From Polaromonas sp. JS666 (lineage in GTDB: Bacteria; Pseudomonadota; Gammaproteobacteria; Burkholderiales; Burkholderiaceae_C), in NCBI RefSeq assembly GCF_900103405.1, contig NZ_FNHX01000002.1, forward strand, positions 624,496-688,495: a stretch of 64,000 nt of DNA, in the 5' to 3' direction. Made by a program: the position numbers and the translations under genes. The notes below the pieces were generated by a model, which saw only the letters and a list, made by a program, of their open reading frames with translations, did no database searches and was not told where the DNA came from. This document shows positions 27,801-35,069 of the stretch, one piece after another (position 1 is the first letter of the stretch; each line of letters starts with the position of its first letter).

Positions 27801-28082
27801 GAGCCCTTGGCCCGAAACACCGCAAATGATCCACTGTGGGACCGTGATATACGGTTGCGGGACCAAAACCTCCCAGTTGACCGAATCCTTCAGCAACATC
27901 CACGGGTGCCCGTTAAACGGCGGCGACGCCTGACAAGACGACGCCAAATCCGCGGCACATGGTGCGCCGCCTGCGGACACGCCTTGGTGCGCTGGAGTTG
28001 CCGGAAAAGCCTGGGCAGCGGAAGAAAGCACAAAACCCAGGAAAAAAATCGCGGCGGCCCGCCGCATAATTTCTTTCGACAT
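24864..28082 (-). CDS. Large secreted YD-repeat (RHS-like) protein with LamG domain
   Basis: 1072 residues from the ATG at 28082, which has AAGG upstream; the frame runs on to 28193 but those residues do not look like a start. A signal peptide ends near AQA-FP. A Cys-rich stretch (STCTCNAGYIENSAKNGCSP, about 115-145) precedes NPIYPLIGAKVEPVVTG, the usual opening of RHS proteins. YD repeats fill about 190-710 and 915-1060. A LamG/concanavalin-like domain (about 720-910: FGTGDFTVEAWFYLASEG, WHHVAFTRTGG) interrupts them. It has no RHS core or toxin and ends in mid repeat, overlapping the next gene by four bases. The two genes look like one RHS protein split in two. Confidence 0.85.
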   Translation of the reverse strand: MSKEIMRRAAAIFFLGFVLSSAAQAFPATPAHQGVSAGGAPCAADLASSCQASPPFNGHPWMLLKDSVNWEVLVPQPYITVPQWIICGVSGQGLAAYGSAYCTIPAGCPINSTLSGSTCTCNAGYIENSAKNGCSPGGVGGTTVDILRATKASSCPWCEANPIYPLIGAKVEPVVTGMSVGGQPLVFTYDSAKQAAAIAAGKTAKTFGNMPALGGLWESSLHRNLVMGTGAFGATLFRGNGHTVSFRYSGTGYIADADVNGTFAAVSGGYRYVDAKSRTIETYNMAGQLISWADTAGNTLGFSYSSAAGAGAPEAGYLQKITDNNGRFLSFAYTLPAGGVAATDGKISSVSDSSGRTIAVGFDTSGNLKQLTWPDTKVRQFVYENASLPWALTGVIDERNIRYSTFAYDAAGRALSTEHAGGVDKHSVSYTAPPQVTMTQTYDSVTQITTRTHEWQAPSGVQLTRPNGETTSANNSNVLGYPLPTGFSQPAGSGSGASNNASTFDASGNLTSTDDFSGQRSCYAYDASNRETVRVEGLATTVSCPGVLPGASILPAGSRKTETSWHADWRLPVKVSQPLLITSTVYHGQPDPFNSNIVANCTTAAILPNAKALPVVCKQVAQVTTDADGAQGLAATIDTNVPSRTSSFTYDAMGRVLTSTDPLNRVTTRTYYPTASNFSDSEANADPYFSSVSVLLRGEGANNSTAIVDSASAPKTIAVVGAAKISTAQKKSGGSSMTFGGSGDYLTVPASPGNNFNFGTGDFTVEAWFYLASEGSSYRSIFVMPWGSTNMSIRFGDGGFGGRLQFASEATAFAPLYSSEHTQASLVGAWHHVAFTRTGGLARAFLDGNLLTLRNNNFSGSPVTSWADASNITSVAQAHVSYAGGQTWHGYIDDVRVTKGVARYTASFTPPTAPGSDPNAIGHLAGDLQSITNASGHVTQFTLYDRAGRVRQMTDPNGVVTNITYTPRGWVSSVAAIPPGGTARTTTYTYDNAGQLTGASLPDGTTLGYSYDAAHRLTSVTDAKGNSVTYTLDNMGNKVGEQVKDASNTLQRNITRVYDALNRVQQVTGASN

Positions 28083-28581
28083 AAGCACCTTTACAAGCTG
28101 CCGGACAAACGCTTGAGCGGGCCTGCCCGCTTCATACGACCACAGTGAAGCCACTCGCGCCATGCCCGGTGCGAGCCGTTGAACAGAACCCATGTGAATC
28201 CCTCTTTGGTTTTTTCTTTTTCTCTATTGCGCTTGAGTCAAGCGAATGAGCACGGAGTCTAGTGACAGGCATCGCGCCTGTCATCCTCCATCTGCAGTAA
28301 AAAATCCTAAGTGTGCGTATAGACAACGAAATTCTTCGCCGCCAGATTTCGCTCTTATCAATTTCACGTGCTTCTGGTAAATGTCGACCGGCACAAGATC
28401 GCGCGGAAAGTAATCCGAATGGCGTACACATCTAGCGCCGTAGAGCTCTTGACGCTTCACCTCGCCTGGCGGCAACCCGACCTGGATTGGGGAGGCGGAC
28501 GAAGCGCGGGCGGTCAAGCAAAGATGCAGAAACCCTCAGCGCGCACAGGCCGTCAAGTATCCCGCGACGGCTCAGCGGGCC
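28083..28581. other. Upstream region of the RHS pair, no gene seen
   Basis: This 499-base stretch is markedly less GC-rich than its surroundings (for example the T-rich 28203-28225). It carries a perfect 15-bp palindrome-like element CGCTTGA-G-TCAAGCG (28230-28244) and a hairpin TGACAGGC-ATCGC-GCCTGTCA (28263-28283). The two minus frames here (28132-28431 and 28281-28517) have no start signals or family features. The minus-strand promoter of the RHS genes should lie here but no confident -35/-10 pair is visible. Confidence 0.5.
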
Positions 28582-29241
28582 CTACTGCAACGCCCCCGCC
28601 ACCACATTGATGCTGAGAGCCAAAATCAGCATATTGAAGCCGAAGGACAGCACGCTGTGCACCAGCGTGAGGCGGCGCATCTCGCGCGAGGTGACCTGCA
28701 CGTCGGAGACCTGCGAGGTCATGCCGACCACGTGGGCGTAGTACAGGAAGTCGAAATAATCCGGGTCCAGCCCGCCAGGGAACTGCAGGCCGGGGCCGTC
28801 GGGTTCGTTGAGTTTTTCTTCCTGGTAATAGCGGTGCGCATAACGAAACGCGTAAATCGTCTGCATGAACAGCCAGGAAGCGGCCAGTGCCGCGACGGAG
28901 AGCACGATCTGGAAGGTGCGTTCCATGCCTGAGAGGTTTTTGGCCTGCTGCATCACGAGCGTGATGGCCGCGACGCAGGCCATGGTGGCCAGCAGCATCA
29001 GTAAAAACAGCACGACGCTGGGCTCGTCCTGCGCCTGGGCGCGTTCGCGTGTGCGTTTGGCGTCAAAGCGCACGCACAGCCACCAGGCCAGGCCCAGGTA
29101 AACGCTGATGCCGGCGCACCAGCCCAGCAGACCGCAGAACTGCCAGCCCAGGGGCAGCGGCAAGGCCGCCACGATCAATCCGGTCACCAGGCCCAGGGTG
29201 AGCCGCTGCGGGCCCGTGGTTTCGGAGAAATGTTTGCGCAT
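28582..29241 (-). CDS. DUF1345-family inner membrane protein
   Basis: A 219-residue protein with five hydrophobic segments (first LTLGLVTGLIVAALPLPLGW, last LSFGFNMLILALSINVVAG). The soluble part contains LDPDYFDFLYYAHVVGMTSQ and SDVQVTSREMR, the signature of DUF1345. Function unknown. The frame extends upstream to 29589, but the ATG at 29241 begins the family sequence. It starts 46 bases after the Rieske oxygenase stop on the same strand, so it could be the last cistron of the siderophore transcript. Confidence 0.8.
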   Translation of the reverse strand: MRKHFSETTGPQRLTLGLVTGLIVAALPLPLGWQFCGLLGWCAGISVYLGLAWWLCVRFDAKRTRERAQAQDEPSVVLFLLMLLATMACVAAITLVMQQAKNLSGMERTFQIVLSVAALAASWLFMQTIYAFRYAHRYYQEEKLNEPDGPGLQFPGGLDPDYFDFLYYAHVVGMTSQVSDVQVTSREMRRLTLVHSVLSFGFNMLILALSINVVAGALQ

Positions 29242-29287
29242 GGCCGCATTGTGGGGCCGGTGGCCCTCCGGCTTCAAGCCCGCGGCA

Positions 29288-30442
29288 TCAAGCCGGGCAG
29301 TCTGCCCCCATGGTGCGCCGGTACCACTCGTGGAAATGCCGCATGCCGTCTTCCAGCGGCGACTGGTAAGGCCCGGTGTCCGAGACGCCGCGCGCCAGCA
29401 GCGCGCGCCGGCCGGCGTCCATGCGTTCGCCGATCTCGTCGTCTTCCCTGGCGGTTTCCATGTAGGCGGCGCGGTGCGCTGCCATGAACTCGGGCTCGAA
29501 GGCGGCGATCTCTTCGGGGTAATAAAACTCGACCACGTTGACCGTCTCCTGCGGGCTCTTGGGGTAGAGCGTGGACAGCACCAGCACATGCGGATACAGC
29601 TCGATCATGTGCGTGGGGAAGTAAGTGACCCAGACCGCGCCGAAGTCGGGCGGCGTGCCGGTGCGGTATTGCAGCAGGCGCTCATGCCATGTGCTGTAGA
29701 TGTCGGAGCCGGGCGTGCTCAAGGACTCGTGCACGCCGACGCGCTGCATGCTGTACCAGTCGGCAAAATCCCAGCTCAGCTGGTCACAGCTGACAAAGCT
29801 GCCCAGGCCGGGGTGGAAAGGCGCGACATGGTAGTCCTCCAGGTAGACCTCGATAAAGGTTTTCCAGTTGTAGTGGCAGGGGTGCACTTCGACGTGGGCC
29901 AGCACATAGTCCGAAAAATCGAACTCCGGCCTTTCAAACAGCGGCGCCATGTCCCGCGCCGGGTCGCGCGGACCTTCAAACAGCAGGCCGTGGCAGTTGC
30001 GCAGCGGAAAGCGCTGCAGGTTTTTGCAGGGCTTTTGCTCGAACTGCGGCGCACCCAGCAGCTCGCCGCTGCTGTTGTAAGTCCAGCGGTGCAAGGGGCA
30101 GACGATGTGACCGCCAGCCGCCGCGAGATTGCCTTTGGAATTGGCCGGCCCGCTGACGTTGCCGGTCTCGCCGCCCAGGATCAGCGCCTGGCGGTGCCGG
30201 CAGACATTGGACAGTAGCTCCACACCCTGCGGGTTGCGCACCAGCACGCGGCCGCCGTCTTCCTGCGCGAGGCGATGCCAATCGCCGACCTGGGGCACGG
30301 CTTTTTCATGGCCTATGTAGCGGGCGGCCTTGTTGAAGATCAGGGCCTGTTCTTGCGCGAACAAGGCTTCGTCGAAGTAAGCGCTGACGGGCAGTTGCGG
30401 AGCCGCCGGCATGAGATGCACCAGGCGTGCGATATCGTTCAT
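29288..30442 (-). CDS. alcE: Rieske non-heme iron oxygenase, probable putrescine 2-hydroxylase (AlcE-like)
   Basis: A 384-residue ring-hydroxylase-type alpha subunit. The Rieske [2Fe-2S] ligands are C81/H83 (VCRHRQALIL) and C115/H118 (IVCPLHRW), with an unusually long 31-residue spacer. The mononuclear iron site is EVYLEDYHVAPFHPGLG (H205, H210). It starts 75 bases behind the FhuF-like gene in the siderophore operon. In the Bordetella alcaligin operon, alcE encodes a Rieske oxygenase that hydroxylates putrescine at C2; this is the inferred role here. 2-Hydroxyputrescine is also a common betaproteobacterial polyamine, so a wider role is possible. The ATG at 30442 has GGAGAG upstream. Confidence 0.72.
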   Translation of the reverse strand: MNDIARLVHLMPAAPQLPVSAYFDEALFAQEQALIFNKAARYIGHEKAVPQVGDWHRLAQEDGGRVLVRNPQGVELLSNVCRHRQALILGGETGNVSGPANSKGNLAAAGGHIVCPLHRWTYNSSGELLGAPQFEQKPCKNLQRFPLRNCHGLLFEGPRDPARDMAPLFERPEFDFSDYVLAHVEVHPCHYNWKTFIEVYLEDYHVAPFHPGLGSFVSCDQLSWDFADWYSMQRVGVHESLSTPGSDIYSTWHERLLQYRTGTPPDFGAVWVTYFPTHMIELYPHVLVLSTLYPKSPQETVNVVEFYYPEEIAAFEPEFMAAHRAAYMETAREDDEIGERMDAGRRALLARGVSDTGPYQSPLEDGMRHFHEWYRRTMGADCPA

Positions 30443-30517
30443 GGAACTCTCCAGGGCGTGGCGAGGCATACCGGCCTTGAACAAGGCACAGCCGCATCGC
30501 GGAATCAATGACCCGGA

Positions 30518-31342
30518 CTACGAAGGATCGGCCAGCAATCGGGCGATACGCTTGTCGAGCGGGAGCTTGGGGCAGGTGCTGCACTTCTCGCCGTCATGGC
30601 GGCGAAAGTCGTGGCAGCAGACCTTGCGGTCCAGAGCCAGCAGGAGCGTCCCGTCGCGTGCCCGGTAGGCAAACATGCCGCAGCCGCCGCTGATGCCCAG
30701 CTGCGCCAGCCACACCTCTCCCAGCGCGGCGACCTTGGCGTCCTCAAAAAGACCGGGGCTGCTGCGATGCACCAGCAGCAGCGCACCCAGCACACACTCG
30801 GCCTGCAGCCGGTCGGCGGCGCGGCCATGCAGGGCCACCAGCGGCATCAGCGCCGCGCGCGTGGCATCACACAAGCTGCGCAACTCCCCGGCCGCCAGCC
30901 GCATGCGTGAAGCCAGCGACTCGGCTTTCATGGGTGCATGCACCGGCAATTGGAAACCGCTGGGGAATCCGTCCACCAAGGGCTGCGTGAGGCCGGCCAG
31001 CACAGGCACATGGCTGTCCAGGTGGGTGGCGATCACACCGAGGTAGACCGGCTGCCAGATCGCCAGCCCCCAGCAGCGCAGCGCCACATAGTGGGCGCCG
31101 GCCTCGGGGTAGGACACCGCCCAATGGCGGCACAGCGCCTGCAAAGGGGCTGCCGCCGCTACCGAGCCGTCATAGCGCAGCGCGCCGGGCGCCGCCGCCC
31201 CGCCCTGCTCTCCGCGGAGCGCGGGTGCCAGGCTCGCCGCCAGTTGCAACACGCGGGCAAGGTCGGCGTCGGGCGCACAGGCCCATGCCGGCATCGGTGC
31301 AGCCTCGTGCACCAAATCCCCTGGCCGCATGTCAAAACTCAT
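30518..31342 (-). CDS. FhuF-like siderophore-iron reductase (AlcD position)
   Basis: 274 residues from the ATG at 31342; the frame upstream is the shadow of the synthetase gene. The C-terminal cluster motif is VCCHDFRRHDGEKCSTCPK: two adjacent Cys (242-243), ten residues, then C-x2-C (254, 257), as in FhuF [2Fe-2S] proteins that release iron from hydroxamates by reduction. The N-terminal part is the usual poorly conserved FhuF/IucA-like region. It overlaps the synthetase gene by four bases, so expression is coupled to synthesis. It takes the place of alcD in the alc-type order. Confidence 0.85.
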   Translation of the reverse strand: MSFDMRPGDLVHEAAPMPAWACAPDADLARVLQLAASLAPALRGEQGGAAAPGALRYDGSVAAAAPLQALCRHWAVSYPEAGAHYVALRCWGLAIWQPVYLGVIATHLDSHVPVLAGLTQPLVDGFPSGFQLPVHAPMKAESLASRMRLAAGELRSLCDATRAALMPLVALHGRAADRLQAECVLGALLLVHRSSPGLFEDAKVAALGEVWLAQLGISGGCGMFAYRARDGTLLLALDRKVCCHDFRRHDGEKCSTCPKLPLDKRIARLLADPS

Positions 31343-33222
31343 GCGACGCTTTCCACCGCGGCTTCCGCCACAAGCCGGGCCGCGGTGCGGCGGCGCATGC
31401 CGGCGATCGGGTTGACGAGGTTGCCGGCCATCTTGAGGCTGGACGCGGGATCGGCCAGGTTGACCATCTGCACGTTGTTGCCCAGCTGCAGGCGGTTCAG
31501 GCAGGAATGCAGGAACTCGGGCACAAACATGTCGTAGTGCGCGAACTTGGCGGCCATCTCGGGATGGGCGTCCTCGTAGTCGCAAACGCAGTCGGCCACC
31601 GCGCGCCAGAAGTCGTCTTCGCTGCAGCAGGCGTTTTCGACCAGCACCTGGTTGATGTGGCGCAGCACGCCGTCGAACACGTCGATAAAAATGCCCAGCA
31701 GCTTGAAGTGGTCGGGCACGTCGACCGCCAGGCGCTCGACGCGCTCGGGCAGTTTCGCCTTGGCTTCGATGTTGAGGATGGCGCATTCCTCGGCGATGTC
31801 TTTCATGATGGCGCGCACCGGCACATGTTTGTCGAGCACCAGGATCAGGTTCTCGCCGTGCGGCATAAACGTGAGGTCGTGTTTGTAGAAGCAGTGCAGC
31901 AGCGGCGTCAGGTAAGACGCCAGGTAGCTTTTGAGCCAGGCCTTGGTACTCAGGCCGGAGCGGCGTATCAGCTCGGGCAGCAGCGCATGGCCGTCCTTGT
32001 CCACATGCAGCAGCGCAGCCATGGTCATCAGGCGTTCGCCGGGCTTGAGCAGGGGCAGCGGGCTTTCGCGCCACAGCGCCGAGAACATTTTTTTGTAAGG
32101 CGTGTCGAGCGGTATCGCCGCCTCGTAGTAGTGGTTGCGAAAGCCTATGGACGCGACTTCGCGCAGGATGGTGAAGCCGTTGGCGCGCAGGAAAGCGTCG
32201 CCATCCACCAGCGTCTTGATGAACTCGTTGATGGCCGGTGTGCCTGACATGTAGTAAGGCGACAGGCCGCGCATAAAGCCCATGTTCAGGATGGACAGCG
32301 AGGTTTTCACATAACGCTTGCTGCGGTCGCTGGTGTTGAAGAAGGTGCGAATCGACTGCTGGGCGATGTAGCTGTCGCGGCCGTAGGCCAGGCAGATGAT
32401 CTTGCGCTGGGCCACATAGCCGGCAAAGGCGATGGACAGCTTGTTGAACCATTGCCAGGGATGGGCCGGCATGAAGTGGTAGTCGGCCGGGTTGACGCCC
32501 AGCGCGGCGACTTCGCGGGTAAAACCGTCCACGGTTTCCTGCCCGAGCTCCTCGGCCAGCAGCTGTTCGTAGCTGAGCGTGGAGATGCTGGAAAAAGCCG
32601 CATGGTCCTTGTGCACGGCCAGCCAGATCACGCGGATCTGCGAGCCGGCTTCGGGCGCGTAGGCCTGGTAGTCTGCCGCGGTAAAGCCCAGCCGGCCGTT
32701 GTTGGCGACAAAACCCGGGTGGCCTTCGGTCATGGCGACTTCAATCGTCTGGAAGTCGGTGGCGTCGGCCAGCTGGGCGCTGCTGGGCGCGTCGGCCTTC
32801 ATGCGCTTGTAGGCGCTGCCGAACAAGGTGCTGCTGATCTCGTCGAGGTAAATCGGCAGCAGCTCCTCGCGTATGCCGAGCCGCTGGCGGCATTCGATGA
32901 TGAACTGCAGCGCGTCCAGCGGCTGCTCGGCACCTTTCACGTATTTGTGGATGGATTCGGATTTGATGAACCAGTGGCGCAGCGCCAGGCGCCTGGCCTC
33001 GAACTGGTAGCAGGCGGCGCCGTCATCCGAGAACAGCTGGTAGAGCGCGAAGCCGCCTTCGCGCGGGCGCAGCTGTTCAGGCTCGACGATGAGCTCATGG
33101 GCGTATTCGGCAATGGCCTTGCGCAACAACAGACGGTTGGCCTGGGCCCAGGCCTCGGGCGTCAGGTGGGCGGCAAAGCGGGCCGGCTCGTGCGCGGTCT
33201 GGTGGGCGATGGTGACGTTCAT
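31339..33222 (-). CDS. alcC: NRPS-independent siderophore (NIS) synthetase, IucA/IucC type (AlcC-like)
   Basis: 627 residues. NIS motifs are clear: TEGHPGF (165-171), HPWQW (254-258), QQSIRTFFN (S290-T293), K306 in KTSLSILNMGFMRGL, and HGENL (455-459), which form the ATP and carboxylate site. The sequence reads like the type C synthetases (AlcC, PubC, DesD) that condense and macrocyclise N-hydroxy-N-succinyl diamines. It overlaps the genes on both sides by four bases. Product: a hydroxamate, probably alcaligin- or putrebactin-like; the type C call rests on similarity by eye. Confidence 0.9.
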   Translation of the reverse strand: MNVTIAHQTAHEPARFAAHLTPEAWAQANRLLLRKAIAEYAHELIVEPEQLRPREGGFALYQLFSDDGAACYQFEARRLALRHWFIKSESIHKYVKGAEQPLDALQFIIECRQRLGIREELLPIYLDEISSTLFGSAYKRMKADAPSSAQLADATDFQTIEVAMTEGHPGFVANNGRLGFTAADYQAYAPEAGSQIRVIWLAVHKDHAAFSSISTLSYEQLLAEELGQETVDGFTREVAALGVNPADYHFMPAHPWQWFNKLSIAFAGYVAQRKIICLAYGRDSYIAQQSIRTFFNTSDRSKRYVKTSLSILNMGFMRGLSPYYMSGTPAINEFIKTLVDGDAFLRANGFTILREVASIGFRNHYYEAAIPLDTPYKKMFSALWRESPLPLLKPGERLMTMAALLHVDKDGHALLPELIRRSGLSTKAWLKSYLASYLTPLLHCFYKHDLTFMPHGENLILVLDKHVPVRAIMKDIAEECAILNIEAKAKLPERVERLAVDVPDHFKLLGIFIDVFDGVLRHINQVLVENACCSEDDFWRAVADCVCDYEDAHPEMAAKFAHYDMFVPEFLHSCLNRLQLGNNVQMVNLADPASSLKMAGNLVNPIAGMRRRTAARLVAEAAVESVA

Positions 33223-33824
33223 GAATGGACTTCCTCTAGGGTGGCGGCCGTAGCCTGTTCAAAATCCCGCCGTGTGCAAAAGGCGAGGCTGGCGATCTTC
33301 TCGGGGAAGACCACATCGCGGTCGTAGGCAAAGCCCGCCGACCGGTTCAAGGCATGGACCTTGTGATTGCTGGCGTCGGGCTCGACGACGATGCGCCGTG
33401 CGCCCAGGTGGGCGAACATAAAACGCATCAGTGCATGGAACACGCTGCGCGAATAGCCGGCGATGCGCCGCTCGGGCGGCGCGATAAAGATGTGCATGCC
33501 CAGGTCGCCGGGCCGCACCTCGTAAAAGGCCCGGATGCGGTCCTGCGCGGGGTCGTAGCATTCGGCGAGAAAAGCCGGCCTGCCGCCTTCCCAGCCGATA
33601 TAGGGCGTGGCCGTGCCGGAATCCAGCATGCGCTGGTAGGCCTCGCGGACCTCGGCTTCGCTTTTGTCCTGCATCAGCCAGAAAGCAGCGCGCTGCTGGA
33701 TGAACCAGCGGTGCAGCGTCGGGATGTCATCGGGTATGCGCAGCGGGCGGAACACAAAACCGGCTTCGTCGCGGTAAGGCCTGGTCTCGGCATCGGCGCG
33801 GCGGTGCAGCGTATCAATTGGCAT
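33219..33824 (-). CDS. alcB: Siderophore N-acyltransferase (GNAT; IucB/AlcB-like)
   Basis: 201 residues with a GNAT fold of siderophore type: FRPLRIPDDIPTLHRWFIQQ at the start, GDLGMHIFIAPPERRIAGYS around the acyl-CoA site, and VVEPDASNHKVHALNRSAGF near the end. In this pathway it would transfer succinyl (or another acyl) from CoA to N-hydroxydiamine. It overlaps the MFS gene by 11 bases and the synthetase by four, a tightly packed operon. Acyl preference is inferred from context. Confidence 0.88.
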   Translation of the reverse strand: MPIDTLHRRADAETRPYRDEAGFVFRPLRIPDDIPTLHRWFIQQRAAFWLMQDKSEAEVREAYQRMLDSGTATPYIGWEGGRPAFLAECYDPAQDRIRAFYEVRPGDLGMHIFIAPPERRIAGYSRSVFHALMRFMFAHLGARRIVVEPDASNHKVHALNRSAGFAYDRDVVFPEKIASLAFCTRRDFEQATAATLEEVHS

Positions 33825-35052
33825 GGGCAGGCTCCTTCAGGGGGTTGGCATTGGCCGCATTACCGCCTTCGTCCATGTGCCCGGCGCTGGGCACCTTGAG
33901 AATCAGGCGGTCCAGTAGCGCGGTAAGCACAAAACCACCGGCCGCCAGCAGAAAGGGCAGATGCAGACCGTAGCGATTGACGATGGCGCCGGCCGCGAAA
34001 GAGGACAGCAGCACCCCCATGTTCTGGAAGAAGTTGGTGATGCTGTAGTCCTGCGCATAGCGCTGGGGCGTGGACAGGCGGAACAGGTTGACTTCCAATT
34101 TGACGATGATCTGGAAGAAAGCCCAGCCGTAGAGCACACGCCCCAGCACCACCAGCAGCGGGTCGGGCGCGGCATGCAGCAGCAGGCCAGCGGCGCCCAG
34201 CAGCAGGTTGCCCACCGTGTGGTCGGGCAGCTCGCCGCCGCGCGCGCGTATCCAGGCGTGCAGGCGCAGCGCGGCGATGGCCACCACACCGGGGATGGCA
34301 AAAGCCATGCCGGACAGCAGCTCGCTGTCGTTGCCGGTGATCTTCTGCCAGTACAGCGCGAAGAAGGGGCGTATCAGGTAGGCGCTGAAGTCGAACATCA
34401 GCATCACGAGCGCCAGCCGCAACACCGGCAGTCGCGCCAGCAGGCCGACGCGGCGCGCCTCGGTCGCCTCGGCCAGCGCCTGCGCACCGGTGTTGACGCG
34501 GATGATCTTGCCACTGCGTATCAGGTAGAAGCAGACCGCCATCTGGAAGTAGTCGCCGGCCGCCATGGCAAAAATGCTGGCGCGCGGCCCCCAGGTCTGC
34601 AGCACAAAGCCGCCGACCACCGCGCCGAAGATGGCGCCGAAGTGCACCACCACGGAGAGGATGCCTATGGTGGCCGCATGCTCTTCCTTGGGGGTCAGCC
34701 GCATCATGTAGGGGTACATCAGCAAATAGCTGCTCTTGCACATGAACATCAGCATGGACAGCGCCCAGTAGATCTCCACGCTGGGCGCCCAGTCGCTCAG
34801 CAGGCTGAAGGTGCCGGCGGCGAACTGGGTGTAGACCAGCAGGTGCAGCGGCTCGACGCGGCGCGCCACGCGCGCCCAGAAGGGCAGCGTGCACATCACG
34901 GCGATGGAAATCGCCGCCACGTAAGCGCCCACATGCACGGGGCTGTCGATGCCATAGCGCGCGCTGAAGAACTGCGGGTAAAACGGGATCAGGATGGCGT
35001 CGCTGATGACAGCCAGCACCGTCATGGTGATGATGTGGGATCTGAGTTTCAT
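33814..35052 (-). CDS. MFS transporter, probable siderophore exporter
   Basis: A 412-residue protein with about 11-12 transmembrane segments (MTVLAVISDAILIPFYPQFF first; GYVAAISIAV-type helices follow; AIVNRYGLHLPFLLAAGGFV near the end). A positively charged inner loop WARVARRVEPLHLL fits the MFS loop 2-3 position. It lies between the N-hydroxylase (17-base gap) and the acyltransferase (11-base overlap), so export of the finished siderophore (AlcS-like) is the best guess. Uptake of the ferric complex cannot be excluded. A product-based family name is not claimed. Confidence 0.8.
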   Translation of the reverse strand: MKLRSHIITMTVLAVISDAILIPFYPQFFSARYGIDSPVHVGAYVAAISIAVMCTLPFWARVARRVEPLHLLVYTQFAAGTFSLLSDWAPSVEIYWALSMLMFMCKSSYLLMYPYMMRLTPKEEHAATIGILSVVVHFGAIFGAVVGGFVLQTWGPRASIFAMAAGDYFQMAVCFYLIRSGKIIRVNTGAQALAEATEARRVGLLARLPVLRLALVMLMFDFSAYLIRPFFALYWQKITGNDSELLSGMAFAIPGVVAIAALRLHAWIRARGGELPDHTVGNLLLGAAGLLLHAAPDPLLVVLGRVLYGWAFFQIIVKLEVNLFRLSTPQRYAQDYSITNFFQNMGVLLSSFAAGAIVNRYGLHLPFLLAAGGFVLTALLDRLILKVPSAGHMDEGGNAANANPLKEPAHAN

Positions 35053-35069
35053 GTTGTGCGCCCCAAGCC

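Noticed and set aside
28132..28517. Two minus-strand frames upstream of the RHS pair
   Set aside because: Composition is not protein-like, start signals are missing, and they lie where the RHS promoter is expected.
30518..32452. Long 644-residue version of the FhuF-like protein
   Set aside because: The first 370 residues are the synthetase gene read in another frame; the ATG at 31342, four bases inside the synthetase end, gives the family protein.
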